Shown here piece by piece: positions 8,808 through 18,313 of a DNA stretch of 64,000 nucleotides; position 1 is the stretch's first letter; each line of letters begins with the position of its first letter. Under the pieces are notes generated by a model. That model worked only from the letters and a program-made list of their open reading frames with translations. It made no database searches and was not told the DNA's origin. The stretch lies in assembly GCA_947631765.1 (NCBI GenBank), contig CANRMP010000011.1, positions 1 to 64,000 of the forward strand. Direction: 5' to 3'. The translations under genes were made by a program, and so were the position numbers. Origin of the DNA: an uncultured Clostridia bacterium. GTDB lineage: Bacteria > Bacillota > Clostridia > Oscillospirales > CAG-272.

Positions 8808-9848
8808 TTATATTATCGTAACTCCGTCCTCGGAAGCTGTTATCTCGCCTATTATCAGCGCACCCTCTCCCGACTCACGAAGAGTGTTAAGCGCCGTGTC
8901 CGCATCTTCCTTTGAAACTACAACGCTCATTCCTATGCCCATGTTGAAGGTGTTGAACATGTCGCGCTCACAAACCTTGCCTTCGCTCTTTATAAGGTCG
9001 AACACGGGCAGTACCGGCACGGACTTTTTGTCAATCTTGGCTCCAAGCCCGTGGGGAATGCTTCTCGGGATATTTTCATAAAATCCGCCGCCCGTGATAT
9101 GGGACACGCCCTTGACTGTAACCTTTTCGAAAAGCGACAGCATGGGTTTTACATAAATCTTTGTGGGGGTGAGCAACGTCTGCCCAATGCTCTTGCCACC
9201 AAGCGCTTCAAGAGGTCTCTTTATATCGGTATTTTCAACGTCAAGCACCTTTCTGACCAGCGAAAAGCCGTTTGAATGTACTCCGCTTGAAGGAAGCCCG
9301 ATAATAATATCTCCGGGCACCATGGTACTGTTGTCAATAATTTTTGACCTGTCTACAACGCCTGTGGAATATCCCGCAAGATCGTATTCATCCACAGGAT
9401 AAAAGCCGGGCATCTCGGCAGTCTCGCCGCCGATAAGCGCACATCCTGCCTGAACGCACCCTTCGGCAACTCCGCTGACAATTGAGGCGATTTTTTCGGG
9501 TATATTCTTGCCGCAGGCAATATAATCAAGGAAAAACAGAGGCTTGGCGCCACAGCATATTATGTCGTTTACGCACATGGCGACGCAGTCTATTCCAACC
9601 GTGTCGTGCCTGTCCATAAGAAATGCTATTTTTAGCTTTGTGCCCACACCGTCCGTACCGCTGACAAGCACCGGACGGCTCATTCCGGTAATATCAAGCT
9701 CAAACAGCCCTCCAAATCCTCCAATATCCGAGACCACGCCGCTTGTCATTGTGCGGGCAATGTGCGCCTTCATAAGTTCAACCGCCTTGTATCCGGCAGT
9801 TATGTCAACTCCCGCCGCCTTGTAGCTCTCGCTGAAACTCTTTTCCAT
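8808..9848 (-). CDS. purM: Phosphoribosylformylglycinamidine cyclo-ligase (AIR synthetase)
   Basis: Converts FGAM to AIR with ATP, step 5 of purine synthesis. At 346 residues it has the usual length of the PurM/SelD-type fold. Family motifs include [15 protein letters not shown] near the start, [23 protein letters not shown], and [13 protein letters not shown] near residue 235. The gene follows purE by 45 bases and precedes purN by 21. No defects are seen. Confidence 0.97.
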   Translation of the reverse strand: MEKSFSESYKAAGVDITAGYKAVELMKAHIARTMTSGVVSDIGGFGGLFELDITGMSRPVLVSGTDGVGTKLKIAFLMDRHDTVGIDCVAMCVNDIICCGAKPLFFLDYIACGKNIPEKIASIVSGVAEGCVQAGCALIGGETAEMPGFYPVDEYDLAGYSTGVVDRSKIIDNSTMVPGDIIIGLPSSGVHSNGFSLVRKVLDVENTDIKRPLEALGGKSIGQTLLTPTKIYVKPMLSLFEKVTVKGVSHITGGGFYENIPRSIPHGLGAKIDKKSVPVLPVFDLIKSEGKVCERDMFNTFNMGIGMSVVVSKEDADTALNTLRESGEGALIIGEITASEDGVTII

Positions 9849-9893
9849 ATTTTCTTACCTTCCGTTCTTTATGTTAATAGACAATACGATGTT

Positions 9894-10388
9894 TTATTCC
9901 GAATATTTCGCAAAGATCTCGGCGTTCTTTTGAAGCACCTTGTCGGACGCCTCTTTGCGGGCTTTTTGCAGTTTTTTTGTCAGCGCTTCGTCCGAGACTG
10001 CAAGTATCTGCACGGCAAGAAGCGCCGCGTTTGCCGCACCGTCTATCGCCACTGTGGCAACAGGTATCCCCGAGGGCATCTGTACGGTCGAGAGAAGGGC
10101 GTCAAGCCCGTCAAGAGTTGAGGATTTTATCGGTATTCCTATTACGGGAAGCACCGTTCCGGCAGCCATTGCGCCGGCAAGATGCGCCGCCTTCCCCGCC
10201 GCGGCTATTATAACTCCGAATCCGTTTTCCGCCGCGCCTGTCACAAACGCTCTCGCCTCTTCGGGCGTGCGGTGAGCGGAAAATATATGTACCTCGTACG
10301 GCACACCGTATTCCTTAAGTGTCGTTACAGCTTTTTCGACAACAGGAAGATCGCTGTCGCTTCCCATTATAATTGCAACCTTTTTCAT
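9894..10388 (-). CDS. purE: N5-carboxyaminoimidazole ribonucleotide mutase
   Basis: Converts N5-CAIR to CAIR in purine synthesis. The 164-residue class I PurE has [13 protein letters not shown] at the N terminus and the active-site segment SAHRTPEEA. It is the first gene of the purine operon, with its own strong promoter about 90 bases upstream and a short leader. No purK neighbour is seen. Nor are purF, purC or purB in the window, so the pathway is completed elsewhere. Confidence 0.97.
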   Translation of the reverse strand: MKKVAIIMGSDSDLPVVEKAVTTLKEYGVPYEVHIFSAHRTPEEARAFVTGAAENGFGVIIAAAGKAAHLAGAMAAGTVLPVIGIPIKSSTLDGLDALLSTVQMPSGIPVATVAIDGAANAALLAVQILAVSDEALTKKLQKARKEASDKVLQKNAEIFAKYSE

Positions 10389-10477
10389 TACTCTCTGTCC
10401 CTCGCTTGAATTGAATTTTTGAAAATTTGATATATTTATTTGATGTTTTATTTTAGTTTTATCACTCAGACGTACTT

Positions 10478-10506
10478 ATTATATCATATCATTCTCCGTA
10501 TGTCAA
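10478..10506 (-). promoter_or_regulatory. Promoter of the purine operon
   Basis: On the minus strand TTGACA (10501-10506) and TATAAT (10478-10483) are 17 bp apart, a perfect sigma-A arrangement. The transcript would start about 80 bases before purE. The leader is AT-rich and too short for a purine riboswitch; none of its conserved core is seen. The 300 bases between here and the DUF6514 gene are AT-rich with no gene. Confidence 0.85.
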
Positions 10507-10834
10507 ACGTTCTCTTATTATAAATAAAATATTTTTTATTGTCGTTTTTTGTGCAAAATAAGATAAGGAATAAAATATTATCGACTTTCTTTTGCTTCAA
10601 AACATAAAAACTGCGGTGAATTTTTCGGATACATTCGCATTTTTCCGCATGTATTTTTCGACATTTTGTCTTTTAACATCAAAAGAGTTAAAAAGAGCGC
10701 TTAAAAACACGAAAAATTGTCGAACGATTACATTTTAACGGGCTGTAGAGTTGCCTGCATATATTGTATTATATTATTGTAAAAATCAAGTCACGCATAC
10801 AATATCTTGTGGCTTAAAGAAAAGGAGATAAGAT

Positions 10835-11170
10835 ATGAAAAACACAAAAGCAATCATGAAAAGACCATGCAAAAAAGGAACAATCGAGTATCGCCTGATT
10901 TGCGAGGAGTACGAGGACGGACGGGAAAGCTTTGGCGTTGAGGTTGAGCAGACGACGCCACAGGGCGATACGATCTGCGAGGCGGCGCCAAACGTGACCT
11001 CGGATTATGAAACTGCCATATGCCTTATGTTTTATCTGTTCACGGAGTCGGTAGAGGTCTGTCATCTTATCGATATTGTCGAGGAGATGCTGCCGCTTGA
11101 AACCGAGATGCCCGAATGTTTTCGGGCGCTTGCAAGGCAGATGAGAAAATCCGCGCAAAATATCGCATGA
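10835..11170 (+). CDS. Small DUF6514-like protein
   Basis: A 111-residue acidic protein of unknown function. The segment from IEYRLICEEYEDG to VCHLIDIVEEML resembles the clostridial DUF6514 family: two short beta segments followed by helices, and a His-Leu near the C terminus. There is no signal peptide or membrane segment. A strong AAAGGAGATAAG ribosome site precedes the start. It lies alone between the divergent purine operon and a hairpin terminator. The family assignment rests on resemblance only. Confidence 0.7.
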   Translation: MKNTKAIMKRPCKKGTIEYRLICEEYEDGRESFGVEVEQTTPQGDTICEAAPNVTSDYETAICLMFYLFTESVEVCHLIDIVEEMLPLETEMPECFRALARQMRKSAQNIA

Positions 11171-11181
11171 CGCGCACGCAG

Positions 11182-11242
11182 ACACACGCAAACAGAGCCC
11201 CTGTCACTGCTTTTGCAGTAACTCGGCTCTGTTTGTGTTTTC
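11182..11242 (+). terminator. Terminator of the DUF6514-like gene
   Basis: AAACAGAGCC pairs with GGCTCTGTTT (stem extended by CACACG/TGTG), with an inner CTGTCACTGC/GCAGTAAC loop. A short T-rich segment (GTGTTTTC) follows. Confidence 0.75.
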
Positions 11243-11339
11243 AAAATGATTCCCCATTCGCAATGCGACGCCTTCGCACGAATCTTTCGTTCAGTTTTCA
11301 ACCATAAACACCGAACATTTTACAAAATCCCCGCAAAAG

Positions 11340-11644
11340 CAAGCTTTGCGCCGCTCGGCAAATCGAAGATTTGCAGATCAAGATATATATGCGGCGTGCA
11401 AGCTTGCCTGCAACGCCGTATATATATCTTGACCGCTCTGCTCTGAGCGGAGCGATAGAGGAGAGCGGCGCAAAGCGTATTTCCGTACCGTACGAGCGCC
11501 AGTATGTTTCCTCGGCTTTTCAAAAGCCGACCCCATCCAAGGCGGAGCCTTGGTCGCGCTCCGCAGAGCGCGAAACACCCTTTGCCCCGTCGTAGCGCTC
11601 CGCAGAGCGCAAAACTCCCCTCACCGCCGTAGCGGCGGTGAGGG
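11340..11644 (+). repeat. Structured repeat element, copy A
   Basis: One of four related elements in the window. In order it holds an outer stem (CTTTGCGCCGCTC with GAGCGGCGCAAAG), a hairpin GCAAATC/GATTTGC, a 20-bp stem beginning TCAAGATATATATGC, and a CCGCTCT/AGAGCGG stem. These are followed by TCGGCTTTT/AAAAGCCGA, CCAAGGC/GCCTTGG, then GC-rich GCGCTC/GAGCGC hairpins twice, and a final CCCTCACCGCC/GGCGGTGAGGG hairpin. The element fills the space up to the stop of the minus-strand transketolase gene. No coding potential is apparent. Confidence 0.85.
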
Positions 11645-11664
11645 AACATTATTTAACATACTAA

Positions 11665-12615
11665 TTAAGCTTTAAGGGCGAGAGCTTGTTTTGCTGCGTT
11701 TACGATATCGGCTACACCGAGCCCGAAGAGGTCGATAAGCTCTATTGCCTTACCCGACTTTCCGAAGGTATCCTTAACGCCGACGCGGATAACGGGAACG
11801 GGGCGGGACTCTGCGACATTTTCGCAGACGGCGCTGCCCAGCCCGCCGATGATATTATGTTCTTCGACGGTGACAATGGCGCCGGTATTTATTGCGGCGC
11901 TTAGGACAAGGTCGGCATCAAGCGGTTTTACGGAGGGCATATCGATAACGCCGGCGTTTATCCCGAGCTCTTCGAGGGCTTTAGCGGCAAGGAGGGTATT
12001 TTCAAGCAGCATACCGGTTGAAATAAGGGTGAGGTCGCAGCCCGACTTATGGGTTTCGCCCTTGCCTATGGTAAATTTATAGGTATTTTTGTCATATATA
12101 ACGGGAACCGCGAGTCTGCCGAGTCTCACATAGACCGGACCGACATATTCGGCAGCGGCGAACACGGCGGCTCTTGCCTGAACCGCGTCGGAGGGATTAA
12201 TAACGACCATACCGGGAATGGAGCGCATAAGCGCGAGATCCTCAAGACACTGGTGGGTGGCACCGTCCTCTCCGACGGTAATACCCGCATGGGTGGCGCA
12301 GATTTTAACATTGAGGTGCGGATATCCGACAGAGTTTCTGACCTGATCGAAGGCTCTGCCTGCCGCGAACATGGCAAAGGAGCTTGCAAAGGGTATTTTA
12401 CCTGCGGCGGCGATACCGGCAGCCACAGATATCATATTTTGTTCGGCAATGCCGCAGTCGAAGAAGCGGTCGGGAAACTCCTTTTTAAAATAGAGAGTTT
12501 TTGTCGCCTCGGCAAGATCGGCATCAAGCACGACGATATTTTTATTGACAGCGCCAAGCTCTGCAAGCGCTTTTCCGTAGGCGTCTCTGGTTGCAATTTT
12601 TTCAGCCATTTTCAT
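11665..12615 (-). CDS. Transketolase, C-terminal subunit
   Basis: The pyrimidine-binding and C-terminal half of a split transketolase (316 residues), working with the preceding gene product in the pentose phosphate pathway. It shows ATRDAYGKALAEL at the start, the catalytic glutamate in DCGIAEQNMISVAAG, and the transketolase-C domain from about residue 190. It overlaps the N-subunit gene by 4 bases (ATGA). The structured repeat A follows its stop codon directly. Split transketolases are common in Clostridia and archaea. A 1-deoxyxylulose-phosphate synthase relationship is less likely given the partner's size. Confidence 0.93.
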   Translation of the reverse strand: MKMAEKIATRDAYGKALAELGAVNKNIVVLDADLAEATKTLYFKKEFPDRFFDCGIAEQNMISVAAGIAAAGKIPFASSFAMFAAGRAFDQVRNSVGYPHLNVKICATHAGITVGEDGATHQCLEDLALMRSIPGMVVINPSDAVQARAAVFAAAEYVGPVYVRLGRLAVPVIYDKNTYKFTIGKGETHKSGCDLTLISTGMLLENTLLAAKALEELGINAGVIDMPSVKPLDADLVLSAAINTGAIVTVEEHNIIGGLGSAVCENVAESRPVPVIRVGVKDTFGKSGKAIELIDLFGLGVADIVNAAKQALALKA

Positions 12616-13451
12616 GCCTCCTCTATAGTTTTGTAAAGCTCGTCAAGCTCGGACATCGCTTTTTCATACTGTTCAAATTTCGGCGCACTGCCGTGCCAGT
12701 TTACCTGATTTTCCATAAACGACACGCCCTTGCCCTTTATCGATCTGCAAATCAGCACAGAGGGAGCGCCCTTAAAGCTTTTTGCGGCGTTAAAGCCGTT
12801 TTCAATCGAGTCGAAATCGTGAGCGTCGACGTCTATCACATTCCAGCCGAACGCTCTGAATTTTTCGTCAAGCGGTTCACTGTTCATAACTTCTTTGGTT
12901 GAGCCGTCAATTTGCAGACCGTTAAGGTCAACCATGGCGCAAAGATTGTCAAGCCTGTAATGAGAGGCGAACATTGCGGCTTCCCAGACCTGACCTTCAT
13001 CGCACTCGCCGTCTCCGAGCATGGCGTAAACTCGAAATCCCTGTTCTTTACCCACAAGCGCCATACCGCACGCGGCGGAGATTCCCTGACCGAGAGAGCC
13101 GGTTGACATATCCACGCCGGGAATATTTTTCATATCCGGATGCCCCTGAAATATCGAGCCCTTTTGGCGAAGCGAATGAGGAGCGATTTCGGGAAAGTAG
13201 CCGCGAAGGGCAAGGGTTGCGTAGAGTGCGGGGGCAGCGTGTCCTTTTGAAAGCACGAAACGGTCTCTGCCCGGGTTTTTCGGGTTTTGGGGATCTATTT
13301 TCATTTCCTTAAAATACAGAAAGCAAAGTATGTCAGCCGCAGACAGCGAGCCGCCCGGGTGCCCGCTCTGGGCGTTAAATACGCTTGTCACTATGCCTTT
13401 TCTTATAAGGGTCGCTTTAAGGGAAAGCAGTTTTTTCTCATTACAATCCAT
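12612..13451 (-). CDS. Transketolase, N-terminal subunit
   Basis: The thiamine-diphosphate-binding half of a split transketolase (279 residues from the chosen start). It shows SAADILCFLYF, SKGHAAPALYA, and the ThDP/metal motif GDGECDEGQVWEAA followed by DLNGLQIDG. The ATG at 13451 is preferred over one seven codons earlier because GAAAGGCAGA then sits at a normal distance. Together with the next gene it forms a complete enzyme. The pair has its own promoter, divergent from the nuclease operon. Confidence 0.93.
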   Translation of the reverse strand: MDCNEKKLLSLKATLIRKGIVTSVFNAQSGHPGGSLSAADILCFLYFKEMKIDPQNPKNPGRDRFVLSKGHAAPALYATLALRGYFPEIAPHSLRQKGSIFQGHPDMKNIPGVDMSTGSLGQGISAACGMALVGKEQGFRVYAMLGDGECDEGQVWEAAMFASHYRLDNLCAMVDLNGLQIDGSTKEVMNSEPLDEKFRAFGWNVIDVDAHDFDSIENGFNAAKSFKGAPSVLICRSIKGKGVSFMENQVNWHGSAPKFEQYEKAMSELDELYKTIEEA

Positions 13452-13591
13452 TTGTTTTATTCTGCCTTTCATTCTTTATCGTGATTTATTATACTTTTGT
13501 ACTTTTGCAAAATACGCTACGCACCTTGGCGGTAGGTAAGCGCGGTCGGTAGTTTGGTAAATTATATTATGGAATCTCCCAAGCGATAAAT

Positions 13592-13620
13592 ATTATAACA
13601 TGCAACGGCTTCAAAATCAA
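13592..13620 (-). promoter_or_regulatory. Promoter of the transketolase pair
   Basis: TTGATT (13615-13620) and TATAAT (13592-13597) on the minus strand are 17 bp apart. The leader is about 135 bases and contains repeated ACCGACC/ACCTACC tracts. Confidence 0.6.
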
Positions 13621-13650
13621 TAGATTTTTGCTTCTTATATAACTTTTCTA

Positions 13651-13679
13651 TTGAAAAGAAGATAAAAATATGCTAAAAT
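13651..13679 (+). promoter_or_regulatory. Promoter of the sbcD/sbcC-like operon
   Basis: TTGAAA and TAAAAT are 17 bp apart, with an extended -10 TG (TGCTAAAAT). It lies about 55 bases before the first gene. Confidence 0.65.
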
Positions 13680-13733
13680 CGATTAGGGAAATGACAAAGT
13701 TGCCCTATTACCAAGACAAGGAGCGCCGCATAA

Positions 13734-14810
13734 ATGAAGATCATACACACCGCCGACCTTCACTTAAATTCCAAAATGCAGACAAGCCTTTCTGCCGAAA
13801 AGGCGACAGAGCGCAAAGAAGAGCTTATGTCGACATTTCGAAGAATGACAAAATACGCAAAAGAAAATGCAATTGACGCCTTCATAATTGCGGGAGATAT
13901 TTTCGACGGAACCAAAACTCCGAAGAAGACGGTCGGCAATTTTATCGACTGTATCAAAGACTGCCCCGAAACGGATTTTTACTGCATATGCGGAAACCAC
14001 GACGCAGACTGCTTAAAAAAATTCGGGGACATACCGCAAAACTTAAAGCTCTTTGAGGACGGCTGGAGCAGTTATACCAAAGGCAACGTTGCGTTCACCG
14101 GCAGGGATACTATCAGTGAAAATATGTACGGCGAGCTTGCTCTTGACCCTGACCTTTTCAATATCGTCATTCTGCACGGCAGTATACTGCCTTCGGGCGC
14201 GCAGGACAAGGACAAAATTACCCTTTCCATGCTCGCGGACAAAAAAATAAATTATTTGGCGCTCGGGCATATTCACTCCTTTGACACTCAGCCTTTTGGA
14301 GAAAAGGGGATTGCCTGCTATCCGGGGTGCCCCGAAGGACGGGGCTTTGACGAGTGCGGAATAAAGGGCTTTGTACTTGTCGACACAGAGAAAAAGGGAG
14401 CGGACATGGTGCAATTTGTGCCGGTATGCAAAAGACAGCTTCATAAAGTCAAGGTCGAAATCGACCAAAACGACGGGAGACTTTCGGATTTTGAAAAAAA
14501 GATTGACGACGCGGTGAGCGAAATTCCAAGCTCCGATATGGTGGAGGCGACTCTTTGCGGCAAATTCCGCTTCGGCGCGGAAAAGGATATAACCCTGCTC
14601 TCTTGCCGCCTCAATGAAAAATTCTATTTTGCAAGAATAAAGGACAACACGTCTTTGTACATAGATGAAAACGACTATATAGGCGATATCACGCTTAAAG
14701 GGTCGTTTATGAGAATAATTGCGAACCTTAAAGCCGAAAGCGAGGACGATTTTTTAAGAGACGTTGCCGAATGCGGGATAAGGGCGCTTCGGGGGGAGGA
14801 CATCGAATGA
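13734..14810 (+). CDS. DNA repair exonuclease, SbcD/YhaO-like
   Basis: A calcineurin-like metallophosphoesterase of 358 residues, the nuclease half of an SbcCD/Mre11-Rad50-type complex that processes DNA ends and hairpins. The metal-binding motifs are present in order: HTADLHLNS (start), AGDIFDG (about 60), CGNHD (about 87), LHGS (about 144) and LGHIHS (about 180). AAGGAG precedes the start. It overlaps the ATPase gene by 4 bases, so the partners are translated together. It is nearer to YhaO of Bacillus in context, as its partner carries membrane segments. Confidence 0.92.
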   Translation: MKIIHTADLHLNSKMQTSLSAEKATERKEELMSTFRRMTKYAKENAIDAFIIAGDIFDGTKTPKKTVGNFIDCIKDCPETDFYCICGNHDADCLKKFGDIPQNLKLFEDGWSSYTKGNVAFTGRDTISENMYGELALDPDLFNIVILHGSILPSGAQDKDKITLSMLADKKINYLALGHIHSFDTQPFGEKGIACYPGCPEGRGFDECGIKGFVLVDTEKKGADMVQFVPVCKRQLHKVKVEIDQNDGRLSDFEKKIDDAVSEIPSSDMVEATLCGKFRFGAEKDITLLSCRLNEKFYFARIKDNTSLYIDENDYIGDITLKGSFMRIIANLKAESEDDFLRDVAECGIRALRGEDIE

Positions 14811-17398
14811 AGCTTATAGAATGTCAAATTCAGAATTTCGGTACACTTTCTTCGAAAAAATATACCTTTGGTAAAGGAATAAATTGCTTTCTTGACGATA
14901 ACGGCTCGGGCAAGACCACTCTTGCCTATTTTATAAAATCCATGTTTTACGGGCTGGGCTCTGCGGGAAAGAAAAAGTCTGCCGCAGACAGCGACAGAGT
15001 AAGATTTTGCCCATGGAACAACGGAATATTCGGCGGCAGTCTGACCTTTAGCGAAGGGGAAAAAACCTATCGCATAGAACGAGGCTTCAGAGACCGACCG
15101 GGAAACGACACTTTTAAGCTTGTCGACCTTGCAACCGGCAAGGAAAGTCATGACTACAGCGAGAATATAGGTCAAGAGCTTTTCGGGATAAACAGCCACG
15201 CCTATATAATAAGCTCCTATTTTTCAAAGGACATTCCGGGCAAAGACAGGGAAGCAGGCGGAGCCCAAAGCATTACCGCAAGGCTCGGCGGCATTGTTGA
15301 CGAAGCAGATATTGAAAATTACGGCAAAGCCGATAACGCCCTTAACGAACGGAAAAACGAGCTTAAAAAGCAAGAGACCTCATTAAAAAATAAAATAGAA
15401 GAGCTCAAGCGGCGCCTTGGAGCCAGAGAAGAAAAAGAAAAAGAGCTCTCGCTTGAGACTGCGGCTCAACAAAAGCTGTACGATACCGCCCGCAAAGCGG
15501 AGGAGGAAGAGGGGAGACTTGAGGAGAGGTTCGAAGCCTCTCTTTCCTTGGAAACAAAGCAAGAAAAGCATAAAGCGTATCTTAAATGCCTTAATAACCG
15601 CAATGCAAAAGAGAAAAGACTGCAAGAGCTTTCCGAATTTTTCAGGTGCGGTATGCCGGACTCCGCTCGAATAGACAAGCTTGAGGAAGCTTACAGAGAG
15701 CTTCCGGCGCTAATAAAGGAAGTGGAGGCGGCAAGCTCGGATATCTGTACAAGGGCGGCGCGCTTTGAAATAGATTTCCCCACTCTTCCCGATATAGAAA
15801 AGCTGAGAGAACTGCAAAACGATTATCAAGGCGCAAGCTTTGAACAAAAAATGCTTGAGGCAAGCGAGAGCGAAAACGATGCCGAAATTGAAAGCTTTAC
15901 GGAGCTTTCCGAGCAAGAGTGCGAAAACATCAGAAGGGCGATTTATGCCCGCGACACATCAAAAAGCCGAGCGGATACTGCCCGTGAAGCGCTTATGCAC
16001 GAAAAAAGCGGGAAGCACATACCGCTCCCCTTGGCGGCGGGATGTATTGTCTCTTTGGTCATTGCAATAATCGGAAGTATCCTTCATATTCAAAAAAGCG
16101 CCTGCGGGTTTTGGGTTTTTCTTTCCGGTGCGGCTTTGTTTACCGCGCTTGCCTGCATATGCGTTTTTAACGCTTTCAACCTGTCAAAGAAGCGCGCGGC
16201 ACTAAATAATGAGTGTGACAAGGCGGAGTGGGAGCTTTCTATACGGCAAAACGAGCTTTCGGAGTATGAAAAAAAGCTCGGAGTCAGAGTTGATAACGCG
16301 GATGAGCTTAATAAGCTTATGGACTCTATCCGAGAGGAAAAGGAACGTCAAAGGCGGATAAATGAACAAAAAATAAAGGCAAAAGAGGCAAAAATACAGC
16401 TTGAGAATTGCTCTTTGGCAATAAGAAGCTATTTTAGAAGCATCGGCAGAGGCGACCTTTCCGCCGCACAGCTTGACGCTACCATTGCGGAGCTTGAAAA
16501 TTATTTGAGATTTCGCGACGAGGCGAAAAGACTTACAAACAAGGCGGAGCTTGCAAAAGAAAAAGAAAAGCAAAACAATGAGCATATCTCAAAGTTTTTT
16601 GCCGAATTTGAGCTTGATTCGACCTCGGATGCCCGGGAGAAATTTCGGACAATACGCTCTGCCGTCACGGAATACCAAAACACAGAAAAAGAGCTTGAAG
16701 CGGCTAAGGATGAGCTTGAAGAGCTTATTAAGGAAAACCCCGAAAGCGTAGAGGATCCCGAAAAAGACGGGGAGAGTCTCACAGACGCCGAGACAATTTC
16801 ACAAATGAGGACAGAAAATAAAGCCGGGCGCTTAAGGCTTGCGGCGCAAATTGAAGAAAAGCGCCAAATTGTTTCCGAGCTTAGCGAGTATTGCGAAAGG
16901 GAGGCGGGACTTGAGGAGGAAATAGAGCGAGCTGCCGCCGAATATGAAAAAATAAAATACCGGATCTCGGTCATAGAAAAGACAAAGGAACTGTTGCTTA
17001 AGGCAAAAGAGGAACTGTCCGGCAGGTATCTGAACCCGATAAGGGCAAGCCTTAGAAAATATCTTGCCTTTTTTGACGGAGACGCGCTTGTCGAAACCTC
17101 AATCGACACCGATTTAAATGCTGTCCCGTCGGTTTGGGGGTTTGGACGGGAGAAGGACTTTTTCAGCAGCGGAACCCGCGATCTTATAGACCTTGCAATG
17201 CATTTTGCACTCTTTGAAGCCGTCTTTGACGGACGGGAGAGCTTTATAATTCTTGACGATCCCTTTGTAAATCTTGACAAGGGACGCACAAAAAAGGCAA
17301 GCGAATTTCTTCTTAAACTTGCGCAAAATACGCAAATTATCTATTTCACCTGCCACGAAAGCCGTCTGCCTTGCTTGGAAGGCGTTATTTCCTTGTGA
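14807..17398 (+). CDS. SMC-like ATPase, SbcC/YhaN-like, with central membrane segments
   Basis: The ATPase partner of the nuclease (863 residues). Walker A is DDNGSGKTT near the N terminus, and Walker B is FIILDDPFVNLD near residue 815, preceded by a signature-like FSSGTRDLIDLAMHFA. Between them lie long charged coiled coils. Unlike classic SbcC, two hydrophobic segments (about residues 406-424 and 432-453) interrupt the coiled coil and look like a membrane hairpin, as reported for YhaN-type proteins. The ATG at 14807 overlaps the nuclease stop and has GGGGGGAGGA before it. A complex tethered to the membrane is inferred. Confidence 0.9.
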   Translation: MKLIECQIQNFGTLSSKKYTFGKGINCFLDDNGSGKTTLAYFIKSMFYGLGSAGKKKSAADSDRVRFCPWNNGIFGGSLTFSEGEKTYRIERGFRDRPGNDTFKLVDLATGKESHDYSENIGQELFGINSHAYIISSYFSKDIPGKDREAGGAQSITARLGGIVDEADIENYGKADNALNERKNELKKQETSLKNKIEELKRRLGAREEKEKELSLETAAQQKLYDTARKAEEEEGRLEERFEASLSLETKQEKHKAYLKCLNNRNAKEKRLQELSEFFRCGMPDSARIDKLEEAYRELPALIKEVEAASSDICTRAARFEIDFPTLPDIEKLRELQNDYQGASFEQKMLEASESENDAEIESFTELSEQECENIRRAIYARDTSKSRADTAREALMHEKSGKHIPLPLAAGCIVSLVIAIIGSILHIQKSACGFWVFLSGAALFTALACICVFNAFNLSKKRAALNNECDKAEWELSIRQNELSEYEKKLGVRVDNADELNKLMDSIREEKERQRRINEQKIKAKEAKIQLENCSLAIRSYFRSIGRGDLSAAQLDATIAELENYLRFRDEAKRLTNKAELAKEKEKQNNEHISKFFAEFELDSTSDAREKFRTIRSAVTEYQNTEKELEAAKDELEELIKENPESVEDPEKDGESLTDAETISQMRTENKAGRLRLAAQIEEKRQIVSELSEYCEREAGLEEEIERAAAEYEKIKYRISVIEKTKELLLKAKEELSGRYLNPIRASLRKYLAFFDGDALVETSIDTDLNAVPSVWGFGREKDFFSSGTRDLIDLAMHFALFEAVFDGRESFIILDDPFVNLDKGRTKKASEFLLKLAQNTQIIYFTCHESRLPCLEGVISL

Positions 17399-17422
17399 GC
17401 TTTTTTGATTTTAATTAAATTC

Positions 17423-17460
17423 GCCGCCCCGCGATTTTTAAAAAATCGCGGGGCGGCTTT
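17423..17460 (+). terminator. Terminator of the nuclease operon
   Basis: A perfect 17-bp inverted repeat (17423-17439 with 17441-17457) centred on AT-rich sequence with GCCGCCCC at its base, followed by TTT. It starts 25 bases after the stop codon and could work in both directions. Confidence 0.85.
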
Positions 17461-17549
17461 GCGTCGGAAGAGCACCTCTCAAACAGGCACCGTGAAGGTC
17501 CCGCGCCTGTTTTCGGCAGCCGATTTATGCGCCGCACATGGCAGCTTTT

Positions 17550-18275
17550 TTACTTGTCCTCAACAGAAGGGCTCATTGTCTCCTCCGAATAGTCGATATA
17601 TTCCAAGGGGTCGACAATTTCGCCGTCTGCCGAAAGCTCAAAGTGCAGATGTGATTCGTCCGCCTGCTCGATAATCGCGCTCTCTCCCACGGCTCCTATA
17701 GTCTGACCTCTTGAAACGGTGCAGCCCTCGACAATTCCTTCGGGAAGCTCATCGGCAAGGTTTTTGTATACGCTGACAAAGCCGCTGCCGTGGTCTATCT
17801 CAACGCAATATCCCATAAAGGGATCAAAATAAATTGCCGTGACCTTGCCGCTCTCACACGCCTTAACGGGCGTTCCGGCGTCTGCCGTAATGTCGACGCC
17901 GGTATGAATACGGTAGTCGTTCATTGTCATTGAATACGCAAGGTTTTCAAGATCATGATGCTTGTTGAGCACGCCGCTGCACGGCATTATAAACTCAATC
18001 GGCTGTACTACGTCGGTGGAGGGGTCCTTTTGAGTATCTCCCTTGTTGTCACTGTCGCCGGCATCGGGCTCTCGGTCGTTTGGCTCCGGCTTTGTCGTGA
18101 CCTCCGGCATAGTCTGCACAAGCGAGGTTGTGGTAATCACACTCTTTTTCGGGGAACGCTGAGAGGTGAACGCCGCTATTGTCACGATTATTACCGAAAT
18201 GATAACTATTACGGCAAGAACATATAAAATGTTGGTTACCGTTTTGTCATTTAAGAATTTTTTGGATTGCTTCAT
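17550..18275 (-). CDS. SpoIIQ-like M23 family protein
   Basis: A membrane-anchored LytM/M23 domain protein of 241 residues. Residues 15-35 form one membrane helix. A Thr/Pro/Asp-rich linker follows to about residue 95, and the M23 domain fills the rest. Metal-ligand motifs are present: HTGVD (first His and Asp) and HLHFEL (H-x-H). This layout matches SpoIIQ, the forespore protein that joins SpoIIIAH across the intermembrane space during engulfment; clostridial SpoIIQ keeps the zinc site. A forespore-type promoter lies about 40 bases upstream. A plain cell-wall endopeptidase is the alternative. Confidence 0.8.
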   Translation of the reverse strand: MKQSKKFLNDKTVTNILYVLAVIVIISVIIVTIAAFTSQRSPKKSVITTTSLVQTMPEVTTKPEPNDREPDAGDSDNKGDTQKDPSTDVVQPIEFIMPCSGVLNKHHDLENLAYSMTMNDYRIHTGVDITADAGTPVKACESGKVTAIYFDPFMGYCVEIDHGSGFVSVYKNLADELPEGIVEGCTVSRGQTIGAVGESAIIEQADESHLHFELSADGEIVDPLEYIDYSEETMSPSVEDK

Positions 18276-18313
18276 GGAATATAACCTGCCTTTTCGTTTT
18301 TTCCTTCGGTTAT

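Noticed and set aside
10389..10480. Purine riboswitch ahead of purE.
   Set aside because: The leader is about 80 bases and lacks the conserved loops and three-way junction.
11560..11640. Tandem GC-rich hairpin units that could suggest a CRISPR array.
   Set aside because: Units are directly joined, have no unique spacers, and no cas genes are present.
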